DNA from: Prionailurus bengalensis | Taxonomy: Eukaryota > Chordata > Mammalia > Carnivora > Felidae | Assembly: GCF_016509475.1 (NCBI RefSeq) | Contig: NC_057345.1 | Coordinates: forward strand, 143,528,566 to 143,592,565 | Direction: 5' to 3' | DNA length: 64,000 bases | Part shown: positions 10,498 to 21,884 of the stretch, one piece after another | How positions within the stretch are numbered: position 1 is the first letter of the stretch | Layout of the letters: each line of letters opens with the position of its first letter | Translations under genes and position numbers: made by a program | Notes under the pieces: generated by a model | Told to the model about the DNA's origin: nothing | Seen by the model: only the letters and a program-made list of their open reading frames with translations | The model's database searches: none

Positions 10498-11110
10498 CAC
10501 TGGGTCCTCATTATTTGTGGATCCTTGATTTGCAGGTTTGCTTATTCAATGAAATTTATCTGTAACCCCCAAATCAGTACTTGTGCTTTTGTGGTCATTC
10601 ATGGATCAAGGGTGGTGAAAAATTGCAGTCACCTGATGGACAACTTACCAGATGAGGCCAAACGAGGTGGTCCTCTGCTTTCTTGTTTCACCTCTCACTA
10701 CAAGCAGTTGTCCTTTTTGCGTTTGATTTAGTGTCATGTTTTTCACATTTTGGTGCTTTTTGTTGGTGATTTTGCTATGTAAAAAGGCAGAGTGATCCAA
10801 GCAAAGTGCTGAAGTGCTCTCTATGTTCCTGAGCCCAAGAAGACTGAAATGTGCCTTGGGGAGAAAATACATGTGATAGATAAGCTTTGTTCAGGCGTGG
10901 GTTAGCTGTTGGCTGGGAGTTCAGTGTTCATGAATCAACAATAGGTATTAAGTAAAGTGTCTTCAAACTGAAACATGCATGACAGTTGTATGTAATGATG
11001 TGACCAGAGGTTTGTGGAAACCTAACTCTGTATTTCTTACAGGAGCAATGCTTCAGTATTTGCTAAATGTTTCCAGAATAGGACCACTGTGAAGTAGGAG
11101 AATCAAGTTT
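10498..11110 (+). mobile_element. Tigger-type DNA transposon fossil
   Basis: About 613 bp non-autonomous element. The left end (CTGGGTCCTCATTATTTGTGGAT, 10499-10521) and right end (GTGAAGTAGGAGAATCAAGT) are eroded relatives of the Tigger terminal sequences. The interior keeps AATTTATCTGTAACCCCCAA, TTTTGGTGCTTTTTGTTGG and AGTGCTGAAGTGCTCTCTA, the last corresponding to the start of a Tigger transposase. That reading frame is broken by frameshifts and stops (for example a stop shortly after 10870), so no enzyme is made. Confidence 0.8.
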
Positions 11111-11384
11111 CACCTTATTGATGGATATTTAAGTATTTTCTGCAGTTTTTAAATTGTTACAGTCCTTGTCTAATGTCAACCGATGCATAGGTGTTGGTTT
11201 CTAAAGGTTATATACTTAAAAGTACTGTTGCTGAGACCTGGGTATGCCCACCTTCAAAGCAGAGTGACTATCATCGTAGTGCTCCCTGTGGTGGTTAATT
11301 TCCCCTAGTGGAGTTGATGCTAGTGAGTTCATCCCTTAGGCTACTCAGATCATGCCTGTGTATCAGTGAACTAACAAATATGTT

Positions 11385-11480
11385 TTAGTACCTACCCGGT
11401 GTTAGAGATTGAATAATAGCGATGAGCTGTCATCCAGGAGTTTATAATCTATTTTTTGGTTATAAGATTTAGAAACATAA
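11385..11480 (-). mobile_element. L2 fossil fragment
   Basis: TAGTACCTACCCGGTGTTAG and CATCCAGGAGTTTATAATCTA fit the antisense L2 3' region. Short and diverged. Confidence 0.45.
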
Positions 11481-11547
11481 ATTAAAAAACTGGCTGCCAT
11501 CCATTGTAACCTTTATCTTTGAGATGAGTATAGATTGAGATTTTTTG

Positions 11548-11810
11548 GGGAATGGTTAATAATAGCAGCTAATATTTATGGACTTCCCTTTGTATTGGAC
11601 TAGACATCTCTTCATGTATATCATCTTAGTAATAACCTAAGAGAGTAGATGGATGTTATTAGTCTTACTAAAGAGAGAACTGAGGTGCAAAGAAATTGAT
11701 CATCTTTGTCCAAAGTCACACAAATAACAAGTGACAGGATTTGGACTTAGGCTCCCTGGTGCCTGAGCTTCCATTCATAACCGTTGTGCAGTATGTGCCT
11801 CAGTTTACCA
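11548..11810 (-). mobile_element. MIR SINE fossil
   Basis: Long antisense MIR: AATAGCAGCTAATATTTATGG, CTTACTAAAGAGAGAACTGAGG, TGTCCAAAGTCACACAAATAA, CAGGATTTGGACTTAGGC and GCCTGAGCTTCC occur in the expected order, covering nearly the whole element. Confidence 0.8.
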
Positions 11811-11925
11811 TTTAATTTCCTACATGTAGCCATGGCCTAAGAGGTGATCTGTCTTTACAGATAAAAAATACTTAAGGAAAGTTGGGGAATCATGTAGCAG
11901 GAAGTAGGTATGGGTTGTGTATGTG

Positions 11926-12124
11926 TTTTATTTTAATTTTTTTTAAAGTTTATTTATTTTGAGAAAGTGTGAGTTGGGGAGGGGCAGAGAAAGAGGGAGA
12001 ATCTCAAGCGGGCTCCATGCTGTCTGCGCTGAGCCTGTGTGGGGCTCTAACTCACAAAACCGTGAGATCATGACCTAAGCTGAAATCCAGAGTCGGATTA
12101 ACAGCTGAGCCACCCAGGCACCCC
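11926..12124 (-). mobile_element. Felid CAN SINE with TSD
   Basis: Minus-strand copy, moderately diverged. The 8-bp TSD TGTATGTG lies at 11918-11925 and 12125-12132. A small deletion in the head region leaves GGATTAACAGCTGAGCC. Confidence 0.96.
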
Positions 12125-12132
12125 TGTATGTG

Positions 12133-14039
12133 CATTTTGAACCAGTTGTAGAGGTGAGGTGGGGCACACCAGAGGACCATCTTGTCCTCTGCCAAGTCTG
12201 GCTTCAGTACTGATTATCAAATCCATCTTTTATGCTGGTGAAAGGGATTCTTAATGTCTAGCTATTTTCATCACCATTTACAAGGCCATTGAGTAGTTTT
12301 GGAAGAAGGGGAAAATTTGTGTATTCTTTCTGTCCTTGTTTTATTTGGTCAGATGAGGGTTTTGCTACTTCTGCGAGATGGTGTTGAGAAACTTTACCAC
12401 TTTTTGAGGGCTTTTCTATGGACCAAGCAGTGTGTGAGCACTCTGTGTATAGTTCTGAGAGCCACGTTGTAATGCTGTAATAAGTTACTTGGTGTTGAGA
12501 AGGGTTTGAACTAGGTAGTTGACTCCATAGTCGACACTTTCCACTACTCTGCATTGACTCTCTTGGTAGAGATGGAGGGTGGGGTTGGCAGGGGTGGGGG
12601 GTGGAAGGAGCCTGAAGTAACTATCACTTAGGAGGGTGACATCCCTCCCTGGTAAGCTGCAGGCTGCCACTCTGTAGTAATTTCTCCTCAGAAAGGAGAA
12701 ACTGCGAGTGAAGCATCGCATTGCAGAGGGTTTCAGGGATTCAGAGAGCCACCGATAGTGCCATTGGAGATAGCTTTGGAGATAGCTTACTTGTCCCCAG
12801 GAAGGTGAACGAGATGTTGGAGATGTTCACAGTGAGGTGTCTCAGAACAGTTGCCGCCTCGTTTCTTGGAATTGGTCACTTTTTTCTTATTAACACGTGA
12901 GCTATACATTATCTTCTGAGAGCAAATATTCACGGCCACTCAGAACTAAGATTATTCTCTGAATCCATGTCTTTCAAACTCTTGATTGCAGCCTGTGCTA
13001 AAACACAGGTTACATTCATGGCCCAGTATATACAGGGTCTATAAATCCAAATAAAAGATGCTCTTTCCTAAAACAATATTTATCTTTGCTAGGTGAATGG
13101 CACCCCATTTCCTACACCATTTTATTCTTCTAAAATATGGTTGACTTTTAGATGGAGAAGATGCACTTATATGATTTAAATTCCAGAAATTATTTGTACT
13201 ATAGTATTGAAGCCACCTGGTTGGATATCATTTAAACTCCTTAGCTCATGAAGCCCAAACCAAAGAAATTGTTTACTCTTGAGATTTGATCATGAGATTA
13301 TTTAGGTCTTTGATGAATTGCCAATGTCTATTCCTTGTGGTTATGCAGAGATTGGAAACATTTGTTTTATAAAAGTTTTGACTGCATAATAAACACTGGA
13401 GAATCAAGACTCAAGAGGATATTAAGAGAGCATGTTGCAGCAGGTATGTTACTATATTTAGATCCATAGTCTCATTTTTTTTTCCCTAGAAAAACATTTA
13501 TCTGGGAAATATTGCACTTCCAAAGTAAAACACATTTTTTTAAATTCTTTGATAACTTCTGATGTAGGTCTTCTGATGTATGATGTTTTGCACATGTGGG
13601 AATCTAGATCATAATAACACGACTTAATAAATTTTCGTTTGAAATTTTGCTTGATATCTTCAACTTAATTTTTACTCAATGAAATAACTTCCACTGAAAT
13701 AAGAAACCAAAATCACAGGACAACCTTGTGCAGTGTCTGTTCTGAATTGTTTGTGGGTGACTTCTGGGGCTTTTTGCTTTGTTTCAAGTATACTTTTTAA
13801 AACTTTCTGATGACTTTGTAAGTAATTGTCCTCATTGTTTTGCCTGTATTTCTATCCACATCTGCTCCTCTTGACTTCAGTAGTAAAATATTATTACAGT
13901 GGGAGGTGGTTTGATATTTTGTTTCTGTGTGCCTAAATTTTACACCTGTAGACGTCACAAAGCAGCACAGTTCTCAAAAAATTATTCCTTTTCCTGGGTT
14001 TATTTTTCTGATTTACACTTGAACCAGGAGGGCTGGAAT
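12133..14039. other. Long unassigned interval
   Basis: Nearly 2 kb with no assigned repeat. A G-rich run sits at about 12566-12602, and a very degraded MIR-like trace may lie at 12400-12540. The 98-codon minus frame (12258-12554) has no recognisable domain. Confidence 0.45.
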
Positions 14040-14190
14040 GCTTAAGCCCAGGGGCTTTAATCACAGCCTTGCCATCCACAGTCCTGAGATCTCCTGTATT
14101 GTAACTTTATCATCTGCAAGTGGGAATAAATACTTCTCTTGCATCCCAGAGCATTGATGTGGGATAAATCCTGAAAGAGCTTTGATACAG
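14040..14190 (+). mobile_element. MIR-like fossil, weak
   Basis: AACTTTATCATCTGCAAGTGGGAATAAATA at about 14103-14132 resembles the sense MIR core (cctcatctgtaaaatgggaataa). Confidence 0.45.
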
Positions 14191-14689
14191 GAACATTCTT
14201 CTATATGTAATAATATGGAAAGAGGCATTATGCTGAATTTCAAAGTCTTATGACTTTAAAGTTACCAAATAGAAGACACCAATTTACACTCAGTGTGAAT
14301 GCTAAACATATTTAAAAGTAATTTTTTCTACTAATGTGAGTAGTATATGCTCATTGTAGAAGATCAGAAAATGCATTTTAGAAACAAAATATCAATGTTT
14401 CTAATTCCATAGCCCTGACACCAGCCCTGTTAACTATTTTGTTACGTATTCTGCCCGTATGATTTTATTTTCTCTCGTGTTCATGTCAGCAACATCTTTT
14501 CTTTAACTAGAATTTCTTGAGTGCTTGCAAACAGTTAATTGAACTAGTTCCTTGTGGTTTGAGTCTCAGGATGGTCTGTCTCTGGCTGCCTCTTCAGTTT
14601 CACCAAGATGAACATCCCTGTCTCTGAGTCTTGGCACACATTCTAAATCATTTCCGTAGGATCACGTTGAGTACAGTTTAAAGAGGCAG
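14191..14689. other. Unassigned DNA
   Basis: AT-rich interval with no open frame of 60 codons wholly inside it and no named repeat. Confidence 0.45.
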
Positions 14690-14850
14690 TTCGGAGTGGT
14701 GAAAATAAAATGGGCATTAGGAGAATTAGGTTTGACTTTTACCTTCTAATTGTTACTGTAACCTTTAAATCACTTTCTTTCCTGGGCTTCATTTTGCTTC
14801 TTGGTTACAGGGGTAAAGTGAGCTAACTCGTGAGGGGATTTCATTCTGAG
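14690..14850 (+). mobile_element. MIR SINE fossil
   Basis: Sense MIR order: GAGAATTAGGTTTGACTTTTACC, TGTAACCTTTAAATCACTTT, CTTCTTGGTTACAGGGGTAAAGTGAG. Confidence 0.5.
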
Positions 14851-14917
14851 TGTAATCACTTGGGATATTTTACAGATGGGGAAACTCGGAGTGAAAGGGA
14901 TGAGCGTCTCTTCTTCT

Positions 14918-15143
14918 TTTTTTTTTTTTATTAAAAAAAAATTTTTTTTTTAACATTTATTTATTTTTGAGACAGAGCATGAACGGGGGAGGGGCAGAGA
15001 GAGAGGGAGACACAGAATCAGAAGCAGGCTCCAGGCTCTGAGCCATCAGCCCAGAGCCTGACGCGGGGCTCGAACTCATGGACCGCGAGATCATGACCTG
15101 AGCCGAAGTCGGACGCTCAACTGACTGAGCCACCCAGGTGCCC
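14918..15143 (-). mobile_element. Young felid CAN SINE with perfect 17-bp TSD
   Basis: Near-consensus copy flanked by the perfect duplication TGAGCGTCTCTTCTTCT (14901-14917 and 15144-15160). The head is complete, the tail is a poly-T/poly-A alternation at 14918-14952, and it has the GCCATCAGCCCAGAGCC variant. Confidence 0.99.
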
Positions 15144-15394
15144 TGAGCGTCTCTTCTTCTAATGAATACCGTGTTTGGTAGTTGACTCTGGTGGTGTTGA
15201 AGGCACTGAGCAGCCTGTGGTGCTTTAGAATAGACGTAGCTATCGTCCTCGATATTCCTGGGTGATGATGAATGGTGTCTGTCGCTGAGCTGGTTCTGAT
15301 TTCAGGAAACCCCTTCACTGACAAAGTCCCATTAGGTAAGTTATTGACTTCAATGTTGTTTCCTTTAAAAGTCAGGCTCCTCACCTGAGCAGAT

Positions 15395-16025
15395 AAAATT
15401 GGTCTGTCCATAAAATGGAATATTATTTGGCCACAAACAGGAATGAGGTACAGGGACAACCTGGATGAACTTAGAAAACATTATTTAAGCCCAAGAAGTT
15501 AGTCACAAAAGATCACATAACATGATTCCATTTAAATTTTTTTTTTTTTCAACGCTTATTTATTTTTTTTGGGACAGAGAGAGACAGAGCATGAACGGGG
15601 GGAGGGGCAGAGAGAGAGGAGGACACAGAATCAGAACCAGGCTCCAGGCTCTGAGCTGTCAGCACAGAGCCCGATGTGGGGCTTGAACTCACGGACCGCG
15701 AGATCGTGACCCGGGCTGAAGTCGGCCGCTTAACCGACTGAGCCACCCAGGCGCCCCAACATGATTCCATTTATATGAGGTGCTTGTAACAGGCAAATCC
15801 ATAGGGATGGGATGTTGATTCGTGGCTGCTTAGGGTGGGGGGACAGAGAGGCCCTGGGGGGGTTGGGGTGGGGGATGCTAAAAGGTACGGGTTTTCTTGC
15901 TCACATGATACAAATGTTCTGATTTGATTGTGGTGATGATTACACAAATCCTGGAATACACCAAAAACTATTGGATTGTATCCTTGAAATGGGTGAATTA
16001 CGTTTCAATAAAGCTGTTACCAAAA
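15395..16025 (+). mobile_element. L1M LINE 3' end split by a SINE
   Basis: Sense 3' end of an older L1: TCCATAAAATGGAATATTATTTGGCC near 15416-15441, then TTCCATTTATATGAGGTGC, TTGATTGTGGTGATGATTACACAAA, ATTGGATTGTATCCTTGAAATGGGTGAATT and AATAAAGCTGTTACC at the 3' end. The SINE at 15535-15757 with its TSD interrupts it. Strongly 5'-truncated with no intact frame. Confidence 0.9.
15535..15757 (-). mobile_element. Young felid CAN SINE with perfect 16-bp TSD
   Basis: The TSD AACATGATTCCATTTA is perfect (15519-15534 and 15758-15773). The target lies inside the L1M 3' end, so the SINE is the younger of the two. The head is complete and the body close to consensus. Confidence 0.99.
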
Positions 16026-17424
16026 ACAAAACAAAATTCTAAAAACCTTTTGTTTCTAGATGTTTGACTTGTAGCTGAGTGAAAACCGATCATATTAAAC
16101 TCCTCATGTGTTGTTACTTCATTTCCTGAGAATCTCCATTTGAATCTCAATATAGGAAGATGACTGAATTACAAGACTCTTCTTTCCCATTTGGAATTTC
16201 TTTTGAGGACTTGTGTTAGTAAGATACCTCCTAATGTCAGCACTTTCTCATCTGTCTCCCTTGTTTGTTAGGGTTTCTGAATTGCTTTTGTGACACTCAC
16301 TTTGGCTGCTCCTGAAAAGTCAGTATTTTGATAGCTTCAGTGGTGGCTTGAGTTTTGTATTTGATATCTCATAGATAAAACTGTGCATTAATTAATTTGC
16401 CATTGCAGAACCAGATAGGGAGGGGTTAATACTTTGTTCTTGATGCTTACATTGCAGTTCATAGCTTTGGGTTTTCTTGGTGAGATTGAGGAGTTGCCCA
16501 TGAGGTAGTTGGCTGAGGAGCCCCAGACACTTGGTCTCTGTGAGGGCACTTCTTCCTCTTACCTGTATTAATTAAGGAAAAGTGAGTTCAGCCAGGGACA
16601 GCAGAAGTAGGGGTAGGCATTGGGTCCCTTAGAAATTCAGACTGTGTTTGGTCATTTTCAGTGAAATTTTCACATCCTTCAGGAATTTCTACCAGATCCA
16701 TAAACGCTAAGATTAAAATTCAGTCAACAGATATTGTTTGTTTTTCTTTACAAGAGCCTGCAAAACGTGCATGGAGTTCTTTAACAGTGAATTACCTAAG
16801 GGGTGAATGAAAGAAAATGCTGGTGGTTTTGTCTTATGCCTCTCTTGTTCTGCCATTGCATTTTGTCATGATATCAGCCAGAGAGAGTGAGGCTTTTAAA
16901 CCAAAACATGAGTGAACCATAAAATGTATCTTGAGACAATCTAATGTAGCAATAGCAAATTTGGCAGAATTTCTGAAGCAGCCTCATGACTAGTATTTCC
17001 AATAAATCTGTTTAGATATGTTTGGGGTACTTTTCCTGGCGAAATGGTGAATTGTGCAACTAGGAGGGACTAAGTCGGATCTTGGAATTAGTTTGAGACT
17101 TTGATCTTACATAAATAAGTTTCGGTCATGTTTCTGTTTAGTATCTAAAATCAGCTTCAAGAAAGTTTTTAGCTGGACTATTTTCTGTGTTGTTACTGAG
17201 AGGTCAGAATTGTCTCCTTGGTGAGTGAAATTTGTTAATAGTGGGTTCTTGAAAATTGAGACCTTTTTTTCTCATCTGGAACATCCTCCCTGTAAACTGT
17301 AAATAACTTCTTGATTTAAGCTGTGAGGATTCAGAGAATTGAGATAACAAATGAAGTACAAGTATTTTTGAAGACTTTTCAGTACACATATGGTATTGCA
17401 CACCTACTATGTGCCCAGCACATA
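16026..17424. other. Unassigned interval
   Basis: About 1.4 kb with no recognised repeat. The only frame above 60 codons (minus, 17204-17428) has no recognisable domain. Confidence 0.45.
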
Positions 17425-17429
17425 ACATG

Positions 17430-17520
17430 TGACTTGCTGGTTCATTCAGTGAAGATTTATTGGGGATTGATAATGTGCTGGGTACTATAGTGAAGTTACA
17501 GAGATGAAAAGGCAGTGTAT
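17430..17520 (-). mobile_element. L2 fossil fragment
   Basis: TTCATTCAGTGAAGATTTATTGG and AATGTGCTGGGTACTATAG resemble the antisense L2 3' terminus. Confidence 0.5.
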
Positions 17521-18362
17521 TTATATATTCTTACTATAACATTTACTGTATGTGTAAATGACAGTCCAGAGGTCGTATATGTTCTTTGAGGGCAGAGATT
17601 GACAATGAATTAGAAAAGAAACTGAAGAAGAGTTGACTCCTGAATTGGAGAGTGGGACATGAGTGGGATGGCTTGGAGTTGGGGAGTGAAGGGGAGCAGT
17701 TTGGGGGGAAGGTGTTCTAGGGAAAGGCCTAGAGGTAGTGGTGTGTTTGCAGGGACTGCATGTGGTTGATATGCCTAGAACAGAAGATGCCTGTAGAGGT
17801 GACAAGAGAAGTGATGAAAGTTATGTTTTAAGAATGTAATCTAGGAACAATCTTAGGGTGACTTACAGCGGATACAGTCAGAGTTAGAAAGCCCAGGCAA
17901 GTCTGCTCTCATAATCAGGCAATGAAGGACTGTGGAGATAGACAGGGTCTTGAAAGAAAGAAGGAAGGGGAGACCAGGAAGGTGGTGCCTTGGAAGAAAA
18001 GGGCAGGACTTGAATTCCTGCTGGTTCTTACCTAGCAGTCCTAAAGGGACTCCTTTGAGATTTTTACGAAATTTTTGGGTCTTTATATCAAGAGAGGTCC
18101 ACAGATCTGTCTTCATGTAAAAATCAACACGTGGTCCAAAAACTCATTCATAGACTATCAGAGGTCTGTGGATCCCAGATTCGGAAGCCTTGATCCAGTA
18201 GAAGGGTGGAGAAAGGAATAACTCCCATGGGAATTTGACACGTTATTGGTACAGCCAATAGACTGGGCCAATTGCATAGAGTATCTTAGAGGATGAGGAT
18301 ATATTGAGATTTTTAGAAGTATTGAAATTTCCTCATAAGCACAAGAACTGTGCACTTGCCTC
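17521..18362. other. Unassigned DNA
   Basis: Overlapping 87- and 62-codon frames on opposite strands at about 17853-18120 are not convincing as coding. No repeat is identified. Confidence 0.4.
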
Positions 18363-18364
18363 TG

Positions 18365-18470
18365 TTACATGTTTATTGAATACATACGCTGTGCTAGAGA
18401 CTGCCTGATGCAGGGGTGAGGTTAATAAAGTGTACTGGACTAGATACAGGTCTATACACACAAATAATTC
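18365..18470 (-). mobile_element. L2 fossil fragment
   Basis: ATGTTTATTGAATACATACGCTGTGCTAGAGACTG-like text corresponds to the antisense L2 3' end with substitutions. Confidence 0.5.
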
Positions 18471-19158
18471 TAGTAGAACTGTGGCTTTACATGTAGTGTA
18501 CCCTGGTTTAAATGCTCTGGGGTGGTTTTATTTTACTTGTTTGGTATAGGAGGCTGCCCTCTTACTGAATATTGTCAGTCTTGACTTTAGGTAGTATGCT
18601 TTTATATTCTTTGATGAAAATGTAACTAATTGCTGGAGACTATTCAGAATAAGGATGGAAGAAAAGGGGATTATCACATCTAAGCAGGTCCTGTTTGTAC
18701 ACATCGAATGCCTTTGCACTCAAATGTTCCATATTTCAGTTGACAGAGTTCTTAAGCAATAATTTCTGTATCTGAGGCATCGCCGCTTGGAGAGTATCTT
18801 GGGTTCCTCAAGATAATTTGTAAAACAGGTTGGAAGGGGATTGTGAAATCAGAGTCTGTCTTCCAGGTGTATGAGGTCATCTTTCTTGCTTCCTCTCTAC
18901 CAGGTTGAAACCACACCTCAGGGCTCCAGGAACCCATGCATTTGGTTCAAAGAGATTTTGTATTCTGGTATTTCACAATTACTTTTCGGTGTCCTTTGTA
19001 ATTTCCATCTTAAGTCTCATTGATGAGGAAGGTTTGTTTATATGATCTACTTGCTTTAGGCTAGCTTCTTGATCAATACCAATGGGTGTAGCTCCAGCAG
19101 TCCTTTGGAGAAATGCTCAGCTGAATTGACAGTCAGAATGAACAGTCCTGCCACTCTG
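18471..19158. other. Unassigned DNA
   Basis: No repeat or coding signal is recognised. The longest frame is 63 codons. Confidence 0.45.
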
Positions 19159-19166
19159 GTCTAGCT

Positions 19167-19335
19167 CCTTGCCCTCAAAGTGTGGTGCCAGGATTAGGAA
19201 CATCAGAGTCACCTGCAAACTCGTTACAAATGCAGATTTTCAATTCCTGTTCCTAATTTACTGACTGAATTTATATTTTACCAGGATCCTACAAGTGATT
19301 CATGTGCATGTTAATGTAACGTTTGAGACTTACTA
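19167..19335 (-). mobile_element. MER5A-like hAT element
   Basis: About 169 bp, close to the 189 bp expected of MER5A. CTCAAAGTGTGGTGCCAGG near the left end, AACATCAGAGTCACCTGCAA and GTTACAAATGCAGATTTTCA inside, and AACGTTTGAGACTTACTA at the right end give the family. Flanking 8-mers GTCTAGCT (19159-19166) and GTTTACCT (19336-19343) agree at six of eight positions, consistent with an old hAT TSD. Orientation follows the usual consensus direction and is tentative. Confidence 0.75.
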
Positions 19336-19361
19336 GTTTACCTGCTGTACAGGAACCTGGC

Positions 19362-19374
19362 GGGGGGGGGGGGT
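19362..19374. repeat. G homopolymer run
   Basis: Run of about 12 to 13 G just after CCTGGC. Likely length-variable. Confidence 0.8.
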
Positions 19375-19580
19375 TGTCTCAGAGCCCTTTTGCTGAAGTT
19401 TAAGCCTTTTCCCATTTGTTTTCTACTTAGAGGTAATGGGGGAACATCTGGTGATCATCTTTCATATATAAATTTTTGTGGAGTTAAGGAGATTTGGGTG
19501 CCTTCTTAGCCTTCTCTTTTTAAGGTTAATAACTGAAATTTGTATAATATCTCCTCATAGAGAAGATTATCTTCTACACT

Positions 19581-19755
19581 TTTGCTTTTTAGAGAGAGAG
19601 GGAGGGAGGGGCAGAGAAGGAGAGAGAGAATCTTAAGCAGGCTTCACGCCCAGCCTGGAGCCCGATACAGGGCTTGATCTCATGACCCTGGGATCATGAC
19701 CTGAGCCAAAAATCAGAGGTTGGACACTCAACCAACTGAATTACCCAGGCATCCC
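19581..19755 (-). mobile_element. Old CAN SINE
   Basis: Minus-strand copy with a G/A-rich complement of the CT segment at left and the head (complement of GGGATGCCTGGGTAATTCAG) at right. The middle reads GCCTGGAGCCCGATACAGGG, an older subfamily form than the 15-kb copies. Confidence 0.93.
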
Positions 19756-19769
19756 TGTTTCCTAGATGA

Positions 19770-19904
19770 TTTTTTTTTTTTTTAAAGCAGGCTTTACACC
19801 AAGCGTGGAGCCTGGTATGGGGCTTGAACTCACAACCCTGAGATCAAGACCTGAGCTGAAATCAAGAGTCAGATGCTTAACTGACCGAGCCACCCAGGTG
19901 CCCC
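19770..19904 (-). mobile_element. Short CAN SINE with TSD, adjacent to an older copy
   Basis: About 135-bp copy lacking the CT-rich region, flanked by TCCTAGATGA at 19760-19769 and 19905-19914. It inserted only a few bases from the older SINE ending at 19755, making a tandem pair on the same strand. Confidence 0.95.
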
Positions 19905-19914
19905 TCCTAGATGA

Positions 19915-20401
19915 CTTTTACAAAATATTTCTGAAATGGGCAAAATACTCTTATCAGGGTCTGGTTGCTGCTAAGTAAGCAAAAATAACTCCTGATCCAT
20001 GTGTTTTATGTTCCTACTTTTAAGGTCTAGAGGCTTTTGGCCTTATTTTCAGTTTCATTTTGAGAAGTTATTTTTTAAACATGAAAACAGCAGCTAATTC
20101 TTCCTTGAGGGAACTTGAGACGGAAAAAGTACTGTCTTCTCCTCCTGTTTCTGAAGGGTGGAACAGGTTGACCAGTGGTCTTGGAGTCTCTCTTGGGTGG
20201 CATTTTAGGCTTATTGGAAAAAAAGAGAGAAAGAGGAAAGAGTAACAGGAGACAAGAAGGGAGGGAAGGGAATAATTCAAAGCAGAAGAACTATCAGTTG
20301 GTCAGATGGGAAAGGAGGAGTTTGATGTTGGTGGAGGTTTTATACATCTTTTGGTTTTTGGATTTGAAGAATTCCTTGAAGAATTAACATTTTTCTCCTG
20401 A
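19915..20401. other. Unassigned DNA
   Basis: Contains a purine-rich stretch (GGAAAAAAAGAGAGAAAGAGG-like, about 20216-20275). Overlapping 60-70 codon frames on both strands reflect this composition rather than genes. Confidence 0.5.
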
Positions 20402-20700
20402 TTTTTTTTTTTTTTTTTAATATCAGAGCTTTATTCACCTCTTGTTTATGTAAAATTTGAGTTTTGGTGAAGGAAAAAAGGTCATAAAATACATCTGCTG
20501 TGGTCAAAAATTTGTAAGGCATCAGGGATAATATCAAAGTTTTCCTTTTGCATATTCTCAGTCTGGGCATCTCTGAATTTATGTAGTTTATAGCTCTGCA
20601 TGAGATGCTCCTTAACTTTCTGCAATAAAGCATCCAGTTGAGAAAGGGATGGCAGTCTAGGCAATATCTTTTAAAGTGATGCTTTAAATCATGCCTCCTG
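20402..20700 (-). pseudogene. Possible processed transcript 3' end
   Basis: Read on the minus strand, the sequence has AATAAA (complement at about 20429-20434) about 10 bases before a run of A (poly-T at about 20402-20420), the layout of a polyadenylated mRNA 3' end copied into DNA. Upstream lies an open stretch of about 60 codons ending at a stop at 20482-20484, rich in Q, L, K and D. I do not recognise the protein. Upstream reading frames are interrupted and no clear TSD was found. Alternatives are an expressed terminal exon on the minus strand or a chance A-rich site. Confidence 0.4.
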
Positions 20701-21884
20701 CCCCCTCCACCCCCCAAAGGGTATTTGTATAATTTTAAAACATTATAAGAGCTGGGGGAAACCTGGCACATTTGGGATTTACTTGAGCATCTTGTCACAA
20801 AGGGAGGAGATAGTAGTGGTTAATTCATTCATCACTTTCCCTCACATTTACATAGGGTTTCGGGTTCAGCATTCCCTCGTTGGATTATAATTTAATGAAC
20901 GTGACCAGTTTTCTTCATCTTACTAAAGTCCAAATTAGTGCTTACAAAAGCCGTGAGGCTGTTTGGCAAAGACTTGGATGAGTGCTTGCTCTGCAGTTAA
21001 GTTACAGTCTACTCATCTTAAGTATGGCTTTCATTGTTCAGTAATGACTATTTGCTTGAGGTCCTGCCTTTGATACTTCATTTTATTGAATTTGTTTGCA
21101 TCCCTGGTAATCCTCAAAATTTGTAGGTCTGGGAAGGCTCTCTGTTGAAGGAGGTAGAGGTTCATTTGTGCAAACACTGCACGCCGATTGCCTAAGCCAC
21201 TGAGACCTGCAATTTAGCTTTCCATGACTGGACATGTACCTAGTTAACATGAAAGCATTTCTCTTTTCCCCTCGGCAGACACATGGCGTCTGAGTTAGTG
21301 TGAAAGAATGCAAGGATGTGGGACCTCATGGCTGTTCTTACTGCTTCTGTGTTCCTTGGAAAACAGCCATTGCCCTGTTTTTTGAAGACGGGGGAAGCAG
21401 CTTATTTTCTAGGGATTCTATAAGAATCAATAAGTATTTCGTGAAAAGACACTTATGACAAATGATGAACCATTGTTTGGCTGTTTATGTGCATCTCCTT
21501 GGGTCTTTTTGATTTTATGGTTTTGTTGGTTCCTTGTTTGCTCAATTTTATGAGGTGGGGGGAGCGGGTAGAGCGATGAAGCCTGAGGGGAAGAAGGAGA
21601 GGCATTAGATGTTCTGGGGTTTGAGTTGGTTTAACAAGGGAAAGTTCAGATGACTGCAGATTATTTGTGTACACCTAGTTTTTGCTTCATATCTCTTCAA
21701 ATAATGTGAACTTTTGTTAGCATTAGGATGGACTATATGGATTGAGTTGGTTGAGGTGGATTTTCAGAAGTAACTTCCAGCATGTGTTGGTCCTGTGAAG
21801 AGATTGGCTTGACCCACTGGAAGGGACACAATTAAGAACAAACGGTGCTATACTCTTAGTTCTGGAAGGTTGAGTTAATCAGAA
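20701..21884. other. Unassigned DNA
   Basis: Includes a C-rich patch at about 20699-20717. Frames of 73-76 codons (minus, 21083-21313 and 21453-21674) lack any recognised domain. Confidence 0.4.

Noticed and set aside
15001..15110. CpG-rich patch as a promoter
   Set aside because: The CpGs belong to a young SINE body. There is no CpG enrichment in the flanking unique DNA.
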